In this document: positions 1 to 5,747 of the stretch, in pieces
Layout: each line of letters begins with the position of its first letter
Numbering within the stretch: the first letter of the stretch is position 1
DNA from: Bacteroidales bacterium UBA1195
Lineage (GTDB): Bacteria > Bacteroidota > Bacteroidia > Bacteroidales > WCHB1-69
Reading direction: 5' to 3'
Assembly (NCBI GenBank): GCA_002309855.1
Contig: DBYD01000052.1
Coordinates: forward strand, 19,258 to 27,512
Length of the DNA stretch: 8,255 nt
The notes under the pieces: model-generated
Seen by the model: the letters and a program-made list of their open reading frames with translations, nothing else
What the model was told of the DNA's origin: nothing
Database searches by the model: none
Made by a program: the position numbers and the translations under genes

Positions 1-734
1 TTGTACTCCTCCTTGCCGGTGTGGTGCGGGTTCTGCTCCTTCTTCTCCTGACCGACCAATGCGGCGGCGGCGCTGCGGTGATGGCCGTCGGCGATGTACA
101 TGGCTGGCACCTTGGTGGCAAACAGCTCGACCAGCTCGTCAATGAGCTTGCGGTCGTCAATGACCCAGAAACGGTGTCCGAAACCATCCTCCTTGGCAAC
201 AAAGTCATAGACAGGCTTTTTTGCAGTTACGGAGGCCACAATCTCATCGATGCGGGCCACAGCGGGATAGGCGAAGAAGACAGGCTCCACATTGGCGTTG
301 GTGATGCGGACATGCTTCATGCGGTCCTCCTCCTTGTCCTTGCGGGTCAGCTCATGCTTCTTGATAATCTTGTTCACATAGTCCTCGCTGTAGGCGCAGG
401 CCACGATGCCGTACTGCCATTTGGCATTGGCATCCTTCGGGTTCATGCTCTGGGCATAGACGTAGAGTTTCTCCTCCTCGTCCTTGACCAACCAGCCGAG
501 GTCCTTGAACATGTTGTAGTTTTTGACCACCTGCAGGTACACCTCAGGCGAATGCTCGTCGGTGCCTTTTGGCAGGTCGATTTCAGCCTTGGTCACATGA
601 AGCAGGCTGTAGGGGTTGCCCTCGCATTCAACGCGGGCCTCTTCGGAGTTCAGCACGTCATAGGGACGTGAAGCCAGTTTTTCCACAATGTCCACCGGTG
701 GGCGGAATCCTTTGAAAGGTTTGATGATGCTCAT
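1..734 (-). CDS. DUF1015 family protein, N-terminal part (cut by window edge)
   Basis: The minus strand reads open from an ATG at 734-732 to the left edge, giving 244 complete codons and no stop, so the C-terminal part lies outside the window. The protein begins MSIIKPFKGFRPP and carries features I associate with the DUF1015 family: an early RPYDVL (residues 23-28), a charged stretch KKHELTRKDKEEDR (125-138), and the family signature ADGHHRSAAA (215-224). DUF1015 proteins are usually a little over 400 residues, so roughly 60% is visible. The biochemical function of the family is not established; in many Bacteroidales it lies next to serine biosynthesis genes (serC/serA), which would be off the left edge here. 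The gene follows dnaN on the same strand after 97 bases. I see no clean TAnnTTTG promoter in that gap, which is AT-rich near the start codon, so read-through from dnaN is possible. Composition is moderate in GC, like dnaN. Confidence 0.9.
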   Translation of the reverse strand, partial: MSIIKPFKGFRPPVDIVEKLASRPYDVLNSEEARVECEGNPYSLLHVTKAEIDLPKGTDEHSPEVYLQVVKNYNMFKDLGWLVKDEEEKLYVYAQSMNPKDANAKWQYGIVACAYSEDYVNKIIKKHELTRKDKEEDRMKHVRITNANVEPVFFAYPAVARIDEIVASVTAKKPVYDFVAKEDGFGHRFWVIDDRKLIDELVELFATKVPAMYIADGHHRSAAAALVGQEKKEQNPHHTGKEEY

Positions 735-831
735 AATGATATTCTGTTTTATTTTTTAATATTCCTATATATAATATAATGTATAAAGCATGGCGGCGCA
801 GGAGAGTTCCCCGACTGCAGCCGCAACCAGC

Positions 832-1962
832 CTATTCGGCGCTTAACATGACCGGCATGGCCAGCATCAGAATTTTCTCCGGAGCGGACTCCTCATCCTC
901 ATACACAGGAAACATCAGTCCGGGCCCTGTAGAATGGGAAAGGGTGAACATTACTTCAGGAGTGTCCAAATTGCTCAAGAACTCCTGCAGGAATTTGGAA
1001 CTGAACCCGATGTTCAGATCCTCACCGCTGAACTGGCAGGGCATTGTCACCACCGCCTTGTTTGCCAACTCCCTGTCCTCAGCGGAAAGGGTCATTTCAG
1101 TTTCAGAAATGGAAAGCCGCACCTGGTGTGTGGACTGGTTGGAATACATGGCGATATTTCTCAATTTCTGCAACCACTGCATCCTGTCTATCCGCAAAAC
1201 ACTCGTATTGTTTTTCGGTATCACCGAAGCATAGTTCGGATAACGGCCCTCAACCAGTTTGGAGATTACCGTCAGGGACTGTATGGTAAAAGACACTTGT
1301 GAGGCGTTGAAATTGATGCAGATGTCACCTTCAACCCCTTGCAGCACGTTTTTCAACTGTAGCAGCGGCTTTTTCGGAAGTATCAGGGACTCATTCATGC
1401 CAGTATCCTCACACTGGCATTCGTACTTGACCATACGGTGCCCGTCAGTTGCCACAAAAATGATTGCATCCTGCTTCACCTCGCACAAAATGCCCGCCAT
1501 GACCGGCCGGATGTCCGGCGTGGCAGTGGCGAAATTGGTTTTTGAAATGGCATTGCACAAGTAATTGACCGGCATGGAAAAACTCTTCTGATCCGAAATT
1601 TCAGGATTCTTCGGAAATTGTGCGGCATCAAAACCCATGAAACTGTAATGGGCATTATCCGCAACAATTTCAATGTTTCCCTCATCAGAAATTGTAAAGA
1701 CAACCGGCACATCGGGCAGAGTCTTCAATGTTTCAACCACCAGTTTGGAAGGGATGGCAATACTTCCCTCACCTTCGGCCTGCGACAGTTCCACCCTGGC
1801 AATCATGGTTGTTTCCAAGTCGGTCGCCGTCAAACACAATTCCATGCCCTGAATAGTGAAGAGTATATTCTCCACAATGGGAACGCTTTTGTTTGTGATG
1901 ATGATACCACTGATGTTTTGCAGATTCTTGAACAGCAATTGGCTGGATACAATAAATTTCAT
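832..1962 (-). CDS. dnaN: DNA polymerase III subunit beta (sliding clamp)
   Basis: Encodes the ring-shaped processivity clamp that tethers DNA polymerase III and other clamp-binding proteins to DNA. From the chosen start it is 376 residues, close to the usual 366-375. Family landmarks are in the expected places: ATDGHRMV (171-178), EGRYPNY (238-244), NIGFSSKFLQEFL (317-329), and a C-terminal MPVML (369-373) followed by a short SAE tail. The segments around 171-178, 242 and the C-terminus form the hydrophobic pocket that binds clamp-interaction peptides, and those residues are conserved apart from the common Leu-to-Met at 177. The frame is open upstream to an ATG at 2001, but those extra 13 residues (MLFLQNKKEYKDM) overlap the predicted promoter and match nothing in the family. 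The start is therefore ATG 1962, or the adjacent ATG 1965, which adds one Met. There is no Shine-Dalgarno; the leader is A/T-rich, as usual in Bacteroidota. It lies downstream of the EPS transferase on the same strand but has its own promoter. Confidence 0.97.
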   Translation of the reverse strand: MKFIVSSQLLFKNLQNISGIIITNKSVPIVENILFTIQGMELCLTATDLETTMIARVELSQAEGEGSIAIPSKLVVETLKTLPDVPVVFTISDEGNIEIVADNAHYSFMGFDAAQFPKNPEISDQKSFSMPVNYLCNAISKTNFATATPDIRPVMAGILCEVKQDAIIFVATDGHRMVKYECQCEDTGMNESLILPKKPLLQLKNVLQGVEGDICINFNASQVSFTIQSLTVISKLVEGRYPNYASVIPKNNTSVLRIDRMQWLQKLRNIAMYSNQSTHQVRLSISETEMTLSAEDRELANKAVVTMPCQFSGEDLNIGFSSKFLQEFLSNLDTPEVMFTLSHSTGPGLMFPVYEDEESAPEKILMLAMPVMLSAE

Positions 1963-1989
1963 CATATCTTTATACTCTTTTTTGTTTTG

Positions 1990-2018
1990 CAAAAATAACA
2001 AATAGTTGCATACGCAAA
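1990..2018 (-). promoter_or_regulatory. Probable dnaN promoter
   Basis: On the minus strand, TATTTTTG (1997-1990) matches the Bacteroidota -7 consensus TAnnTTTG exactly. A TTTG lies upstream at 2018-2015, leaving a 17-base spacer, slightly shorter than the usual 19-21. Transcription would begin near 1983-1985, leaving a leader of about 20 bases before the ATG pair at 1965/1962. This placement argues against the longer dnaN start at 2001. Confidence 0.5.
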
Positions 2019-2056
2019 GCCTATTTTTCGGAACTTTTTTTTATCTGCGGACAATG

Positions 2057-3487
2057 TCACTTCCCTTTGTGCCGGATAACCGCCAAAACCGTATAGCACA
2101 AGATTTTCATATCCATCAGCAGCGACATGTTCTCAAGGTACATCATATCATAGCGGAGCCGCTCTATCATTTCGTCCACATTCTCCGCATAACCGTAGGT
2201 CACCTGCCCCCAGGAGGTCAGGCCGGGCTTGATCAGCTGCAGCAACCTGTAATGGGCCGCCTTTTTCACAATCTGATCAATGTAATACTGCCGTTCCGGC
2301 CGCGGGCCCACTAACGACATGTCTCCCTTCAGTACATTGAAAAACTGTGGAATCTCATCCAAATGGGTTTTCCGGATAAAGACCCCGAAATGGGTGATCC
2401 GGCTGTCATGCTCACTGGAAAGCTGCGGACCCTCCTTTTCCGCATCCACATACATTGAACGGAACTTAATGATATTGAATTTTTTTCCGCGATATCCGAC
2501 CCGTTCCTGCCGGAAAAGGACAGGACCGGTAGAGGAACATTTCACCCCAAATGCCAAAAAAATGTACAAGGGTATACAAAGCACAATGCAAATCAGCGAG
2601 ATGACAATATCCCCTATCCGCTTTAAGATTTTCTGCCCTATCGGCATGAAATCCAACTGCATCTCTATCAACGGCTCATGGTACACCGCCGTGCTGTTGA
2701 CCGCACCGATAAGATAGTCCGATGTGTGCGGAAAAATCTTGATCAGCAGGTTCGATGGTTCCAGATTCGGGAATATTTTCCCCAAAATCAGGCGTGTGTC
2801 ATCACCGACCGCCACCACCAGCTCCTCCACATTGAACTTCCGAATAAGATCCGGAATGGATTCATGGGAACCCAAACAGGGAAGAAGTTTAGAAATTTCC
2901 GTGGTATCCTCCCCATTGGCCGTCACATAGCCGATCAGCTTGGTTCCGGATTGCTGCCGCTGGTTCTGCAACGCCTCAAAATATCGCACCGCCTCCTGAC
3001 CGCCACCCACCAGCAGGGTTGGAAACTCCAGTTCCCCGTGGTGAATATGATTATTTGTGATAGTAATGATAATCAGACGGAACAGATAGGTCCAGCCCAA
3101 CTGCAAAGCGAAGAGCAGGACAAAATAGCGGATGTAATCGGTGGGACGTTCCACATAATCATCCAGCATGATTACAAAAAATAGGATCAGGGAACCTATC
3201 AGCACCTGCCTGATGGTGGAAACCAGCTCCTTCAGCCTGGACTTACGGTATATTTTCCGGTAAGAGCTGCACAACGCATAAAAGCTGAGCCAACAAAGCG
3301 GAATCAGCACAATGTCCAGATAAAACTTCCAGTCCTTAAACGTCTGATCCAGCACATAATCCCACCCGGACTGTCCGAAGAACGAATATTTCCGGGAAAT
3401 AAAAAAGCAGGCCGTTGCCAGCACCGCAGCCAAGGCATCGGCAAACACATAATAAAAAGTCTGTCTTTTCTTATTGATTACCGCCAT
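2057..3487 (-). CDS. Polyprenyl-phosphate sugar-1-phosphate transferase (WcaJ/WbaP type), EPS initiation
   Basis: A 476-residue membrane enzyme of the large monotopic phosphoglycosyl transferase family. It transfers a sugar-1-phosphate from a UDP-sugar to undecaprenyl phosphate, the first membrane step of exopolysaccharide, capsule or O-unit synthesis. The N-terminus has about four hydrophobic segments (near 13-31, 58-73, 94-108, 119-141), then a Rossmann-like CoA_binding_3 region with LLVGGGQEAVRYFEAL (158-173). The C-terminal Bac_transf domain starts with KRIGDIVISL and a membrane-inserting hydrophobic helix (about 289-312), then FRQERVG (325-331), KFRSM (341-345), RKTHLDEIPQ (372-381) with the presumed catalytic Asp377-Glu378 pair, LVGPRPE (392-398) and KPGLTSWGQV (420-429). 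All core motifs are intact and the length is normal. The sugar (glucose, galactose or other) cannot be read from the sequence. The ATG overlaps the stop codon of the upstream lipoprotein gene by one base, pointing to translational coupling. Confidence 0.95.
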   Translation of the reverse strand: MAVINKKRQTFYYVFADALAAVLATACFFISRKYSFFGQSGWDYVLDQTFKDWKFYLDIVLIPLCWLSFYALCSSYRKIYRKSRLKELVSTIRQVLIGSLILFFVIMLDDYVERPTDYIRYFVLLFALQLGWTYLFRLIIITITNNHIHHGELEFPTLLVGGGQEAVRYFEALQNQRQQSGTKLIGYVTANGEDTTEISKLLPCLGSHESIPDLIRKFNVEELVVAVGDDTRLILGKIFPNLEPSNLLIKIFPHTSDYLIGAVNSTAVYHEPLIEMQLDFMPIGQKILKRIGDIVISLICIVLCIPLYIFLAFGVKCSSTGPVLFRQERVGYRGKKFNIIKFRSMYVDAEKEGPQLSSEHDSRITHFGVFIRKTHLDEIPQFFNVLKGDMSLVGPRPERQYYIDQIVKKAAHYRLLQLIKPGLTSWGQVTYGYAENVDEMIERLRYDMMYLENMSLLMDMKILCYTVLAVIRHKGK

Positions 3488-4383
3488 TACATATTCACAA
3501 TTTTTATATTATCAAACAGAAACACAGCGGAATCAGATAATGGCTTAACCGCTTTGACATACACCTCGTAATTGGAGACCAAACTATTCCCATTCACTGC
3601 CTCCGTTAAATTAATGTATATTTTTTTCCACTCTTTGTCTTTCAAAGTGCCTGTCCTATAAACCCCTCCAATAGGTGTCTGGATTTTGCGCCCGTTCAGC
3701 TGGTAATAAATACCCACCTCCATATCACCCGTCACGCAATAATCCATTTCAAGAAAGGTGTATGTGCGCTGCTTTTTCAAGGCCACATTGGTCACCACTT
3801 CAAAATAACTTTCCCCTTGACCCAATGTGATCTGCCCCGCATAATGGTTAACTTCGCCCGGATGAAAACAGAGCTCCTTCCTGTCAGCGACCTTTGACAT
3901 CCCCTTGCTGGAATCCAGACCGGTGAACTTTATGCCGGCATCTTCAAAATCCTCCTTAAAGTCAAAAAAGACGGAGGAATGGTAGGTAAAAGAGGGGACC
4001 AGCGTGTCACACCTCCTTTTTTCAAGATGCGGATAACAAATGTATGACGTATAGAACGGATATACCGGCCTTAGCGAGGAAATGCCGTTTTTCTTTATGC
4101 CAGCCTGCAGCTGCACCTTCACCTCTCCGGAAGCCAACACAGGAATGGTGGCCGGCAGTTCATATACCCCGATGTTTTTCCCATCCACTGTCACCCATAC
4201 ATCCGTAATGTTGGCGGAAGAGGAGCCATGTTTGGCATATTGGGTCGAGAAAAACACACTGTCCACATACAGATAGGCAGGTACCGTCATTGTCTTTTCA
4301 CATGCCGATTCCGCCAGCAGCGCCACCAGAAGGAGGCCCCATGTCCCATACCGTTTCAGCCGATTTGCCATCTTTGTATTCAT
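3487..4383 (-). CDS. Conserved Bacteroidota lipoprotein of unknown function, paired with EPS transferase
   Basis: A 298-residue predicted lipoprotein. The N-terminus is basic (KRLKRY-like), followed by the hydrophobic stretch GLLLVALLAESAC, with Cys28 as the likely lipidated residue. The lipobox is imperfect, since Glu lies at -3. Residues about 58-120 contain DVWVTVDGKNIGVYELPATI and a following segment with GIKKNGISSLRPVYPFYTSY, which resembles a Bacteroidetes lipoprotein type I have seen described only as hypothetical. The C-terminal half (about 140-298) alternates beta-prone stretches and ends in AVFLFDNIKIVNM, which suggests a jelly-roll or carbohydrate-binding-like sandwich (inference). 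Its stop codon TAA (3489-3487) shares a base with the transferase ATG, so the two are surely co-transcribed. The protein is likely anchored in the outer membrane or periplasm and tied to surface polysaccharide work, but its role is unknown. Either ATG (codon 1 or codon 5) could be the start; the first gives the usual basic n-region. Confidence 0.85.
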   Translation of the reverse strand: MNTKMANRLKRYGTWGLLLVALLAESACEKTMTVPAYLYVDSVFFSTQYAKHGSSSANITDVWVTVDGKNIGVYELPATIPVLASGEVKVQLQAGIKKNGISSLRPVYPFYTSYICYPHLEKRRCDTLVPSFTYHSSVFFDFKEDFEDAGIKFTGLDSSKGMSKVADRKELCFHPGEVNHYAGQITLGQGESYFEVVTNVALKKQRTYTFLEMDYCVTGDMEVGIYYQLNGRKIQTPIGGVYRTGTLKDKEWKKIYINLTEAVNGNSLVSNYEVYVKAVKPLSDSAVFLFDNIKIVNM

Positions 4384-4508
4384 ATTAAAGTAATGTAACG
4401 TGGGATTGTGGGAAATATTGCCCTAAAAGACAAAAACACTTTGCAAACATTTTTTTGTATTGTTTTTTTCTTACATTTATTATGATTTGTACTTATAATT
4501 TAATACAT

Positions 4509-4525
4509 ATTATATTGAATATAAT
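4509..4525. repeat. Perfect 17-bp palindrome upstream of first regulator (candidate operator)
   Basis: ATTATATT-G-AATATAAT is an exact 8-1-8 inverted repeat. It lies about 34 bases upstream of the -7 element of the first regulator, in the 187-base divergent gap between the lipoprotein/EPS operon and that regulator. An odd-centred palindrome of this size suits a dimeric helix-turn-helix protein. The region is very AT-rich, which raises the chance of coincidence. Confidence 0.35.
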
Positions 4526-4532
4526 TCGATTA

Positions 4533-4566
4533 AAATTCCAACTCTGTAAAAAAAACAGTATCTTTG
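4533..4566 (+). promoter_or_regulatory. Promoter of first HTH regulator
   Basis: TATCTTTG (4559-4566) matches the Bacteroidota -7 consensus exactly and is followed by the common C. The -33 element is poor: TTC at 4536-4538, 20 bases upstream, inside AAATTCCAA (4533-4541), which also occurs ahead of the second regulator's promoter. The start codon at 4571 lies only four bases after the -7 element, so the transcript would begin at or beside the ATG. Confidence 0.7.
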
Positions 4567-4570
4567 CAGC

Positions 4571-4921
4571 ATGAAAATAACAAAAATCCACATTGGTCAA
4601 ACCATCAAGAAATTGGTCGGCGAAAATTACGGCAGCTACGCATCATTTGCCAGAAACATTGGTAAATCAAGACAATGCGTACAGACACAAATTTTTTCCA
4701 AGCAAAGTTTGCAAACGGAACTGCTGACACGGATTTCTGAAGAATTAGGTGTAAATCTGTTTGAACTCTACAAGAATGAGGAAAAAAATGTAAATCAAAA
4801 AAATGACACAACAAAAATCACCTTTACCGTACATTTTGAAACTACGCAGGAGGAATTGAAGAAGCTTGGCATCTATGATCATTTCACGGAGATGATCCAG
4901 CAAAAAATCATGGATCAGTAA
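4571..4921 (+). CDS. Small XRE-like helix-turn-helix regulator (first of pair)
   Basis: A 116-residue protein with a lambda-repressor-like DNA-binding domain at about residues 7-67. IGQTIKKLV forms the first helix, SYASFARNIGKSRQCVQTQI the helix-turn-helix, and LLTRISEELGVNLFELY the closing helices. The tail (70-116) is charged and contains ITFTVHFETTQEELKKLGIYDHF, which I do not recognise; it may mediate dimerisation. The start is fixed by the absence of other Met codons before residue 108 and by the family pattern, which needs the residues just after the first Met. The gene is AT-rich compared with the EPS and dnaN genes to its left, consistent with transfer or weak constraint. It is divergent from the lipoprotein/EPS operon and 265 bases ahead of a second regulator on the same strand. 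A role as repressor of itself or of the divergent operon is plausible but unproven. Confidence 0.75.
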   Translation: MKITKIHIGQTIKKLVGENYGSYASFARNIGKSRQCVQTQIFSKQSLQTELLTRISEELGVNLFELYKNEEKNVNQKNDTTKITFTVHFETTQEELKKLGIYDHFTEMIQQKIMDQ

Positions 4922-4954
4922 ACGCTTCCCCATCCCGTGCAACATGTACGCGTG

Positions 4955-4972
4955 CAGTGGCAATTGTCACTG
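4955..4972. repeat. 18-bp near-perfect palindrome between the two regulators
   Basis: CAGTGGCAATTGTCACTG pairs at eight of nine positions, with one G/T exception. It lies 33 bases after the stop of the first regulator. A direct repeat CGTGCA (4936-4941 and 4951-4956) and two small palindromes (ACATGT, ACGCGT) lie just before it. As RNA it would form a six-pair stem with a six-base loop, but no T-run follows, so a classical terminator is unlikely. An operator for one of the neighbouring regulators is the alternative. Confidence 0.35.
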
Positions 4973-5055
4973 TAAAATACTATTATCCTCATCCACACCT
5001 TTTTTCGTTTTCCATTTCCACCCATCACACTGCATCCCTACAAAAAGAATCCCTT

Positions 5056-5091
5056 AAATTCCAAATAATGATTCTATTTTTTGTACCTTTG
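5056..5091 (+). promoter_or_regulatory. Promoter of second HTH regulator
   Basis: TACCTTTG (5084-5091) is an exact -7 match. AAATTCCAA (5056-5064) lies 28 bases upstream of it, start to start; in the first regulator's promoter the same nine bases lie 26 upstream. No good TTG is present at the -33 position. Transcription would start near 5096-5100 and give a leader of about 90 bases before the ATG at 5187. That leader contains a nine-codon reading frame (5100-5129). Confidence 0.55.
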
Positions 5092-5186
5092 TGGGCGCAA
5101 TGGAAATCTATTTTTCGTTGCAAAAATAATATTTTTTCAAACATAATGATGTAAAATTCGTTGATTTTTTTTGAAATTTTGTACTA

Positions 5187-5570
5187 ATGACTATAAGTGA
5201 AAGGCTTAGAGAATTTATCAAGAGCGAAAAACTAAGTATATGCGAATTTGAAAGGATGATTTCAGCAGGAAACGGTTATGTTTCCCGCATCAAAAATGGC
5301 ATTAAACCTGACCGTTTGGAAACAATTTCGTTGAAATTTCCACAACTGAATCTGCAATGGCTGCTGTATGGTGAAGGGGAAATGCTGCTAAAACCGCAAC
5401 TGCGGGAACACATTCCCAGCTATACTGCCCTGCCCGCCCAAAAGCGGCATTCGGAAGAAAAGAACACAGAAAACCTCAAACACATCATCCGGGCATTGGA
5501 ACAGGACATCGGTCACCAGCAGCAGACCATCGACTATTACCGGAAACTGGTGAGCGACCTGAGCAAATAA
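5187..5570 (+). CDS. XRE-like helix-turn-helix regulator with C-terminal coiled coil (second of pair)
   Basis: A 127-residue protein of a type common in Bacteroidales. The DNA-binding domain covers about residues 3-62: ISERLREFIKSEKLSICEFE, then the recognition part AGNGYVSRIKNGIKPDRL, then LNLQWLLYGEGEML (54-67), a hallmark of these regulators. A polar linker (70-93) leads to a predicted coiled coil (94-125, NLKHIIRALEQDI and QTIDYYRKLVSDL), presumably for dimerisation. The start gives the usual M-x-I-x-ERLREFI opening. Only the first part is AT-rich; the coiled-coil part is closer to 50% GC. The stop TAA merges into a bidirectional terminator, so transcription ends right after the gene. It may regulate its own promoter, the first regulator or the nearby polysaccharide genes; no target is shown by the sequence. 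Confidence 0.85.
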   Translation: MTISERLREFIKSEKLSICEFERMISAGNGYVSRIKNGIKPDRLETISLKFPQLNLQWLLYGEGEMLLKPQLREHIPSYTALPAQKRHSEEKNTENLKHIIRALEQDIGHQQQTIDYYRKLVSDLSK

Positions 5571-5598
5571 AAAAAGGATGCGTAGGCATCCTTTTTTT
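5569..5598. terminator. Bidirectional intrinsic terminator
   Basis: Seven A, GGATGC, loop GTAG, GCATCC, seven T. The six-pair stem is perfect, and the flanking A and T runs let it work on both strands. It stops the plus-strand regulator, whose TAA supplies the first two A of the hairpin flank, and the minus-strand tRNA, whose 3' end lies five bases away. Confidence 0.9.
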
Positions 5599-5602
5599 GG
5601 TG

Positions 5603-5677
5603 TGGTTCGTGGCAGATTCGAACTGCCGACCTCTTGCGTGTGAAGCAAGCGCTCTGAACCGACTGAGCTAAGTGCCC
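5603..5677 (-). tRNA. tRNA-Val(CAC)-like gene with mismatched acceptor stem
   Basis: On the minus strand the D arm (GCTC/GAGC), anticodon arm (CTTGC, loop TTCACAC, GCAAG) and T arm (GGCAG, TTCGAAT, CTGCC) all pair perfectly, with T at 33 and anticodon CAC, which reads the valine codon GTG. The acceptor stem does not pair: the 5' strand is GGGCACT and the 3' strand ACGAACC, so only positions 1-72, 2-71 and 7-66 match. The expected partner of GGGCACT would be AGTGCCC, while ACGAACC would pair with GGTTCGT, as in other Bacteroidota tRNAs. No CCA is encoded in the expected place; A73 is followed by CAC. The upstream promoter element and downstream terminator are intact. It may be a hybrid, a pseudogene, or the product of an assembly join; calling it functional would be unsafe. 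Confidence 0.7.
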
Positions 5678-5687
5678 TTTGCGGATG

Positions 5688-5695
5688 CAAAAATA
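5688..5695 (-). promoter_or_regulatory. -7 element of the tRNA promoter
   Basis: TATTTTTG on the minus strand matches TAnnTTTG exactly and ends 10 bases before the first base of the tRNA, leaving a leader of only a few bases. No convincing TTG lies 19-21 bases upstream. The element lies inside a nested inverted repeat (TGCGGAT at 5680-5686 with ATCCGCA at 5711-5717). Confidence 0.5.
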
Positions 5696-5747
5696 AACAA
5701 TTTTTCGATTATCCGCATATTATTTTTCAGATTCCCCGCTACGGGCG

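Noticed and set aside
21..671. Plus-strand 216-codon frame at the left edge
   Set aside because: Antisense to the DUF1015 gene, whose conserved motifs lie on the minus strand.
4431..4438. TGTTTTTG on the minus strand as a promoter for the lipoprotein-EPS operon
   Set aside because: Second position breaks the -7 consensus and there is no TTG 19-21 bases upstream; the operon's promoter remains unidentified.
4957..5154. Plus-strand 65-codon frame between the two regulators
   Set aside because: Low-complexity, no recognisable domain, runs through the second regulator's promoter and the palindrome; no coding signal.
4384..5186. CRISPR array or insertion sequence in the AT-rich regulator region
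   Set aside because: No regularly spaced repeats, no transposase or integrase frame and no terminal inverted repeats were seen.
5388..5690. Minus-strand 100-codon frame beginning MHPQRALSSVGSERLL
   Set aside because: Its N-terminal part is a translation of the tRNA-like gene, and the rest is antisense to the second regulator's coiled coil. This is a typical false protein from a tRNA.
5735..5745. Small hairpin CCCG-CTA-CGGG just after the heparinase-like stop
   Set aside because: Only four pairs and no T-run on the minus strand, so not a convincing intrinsic terminator.
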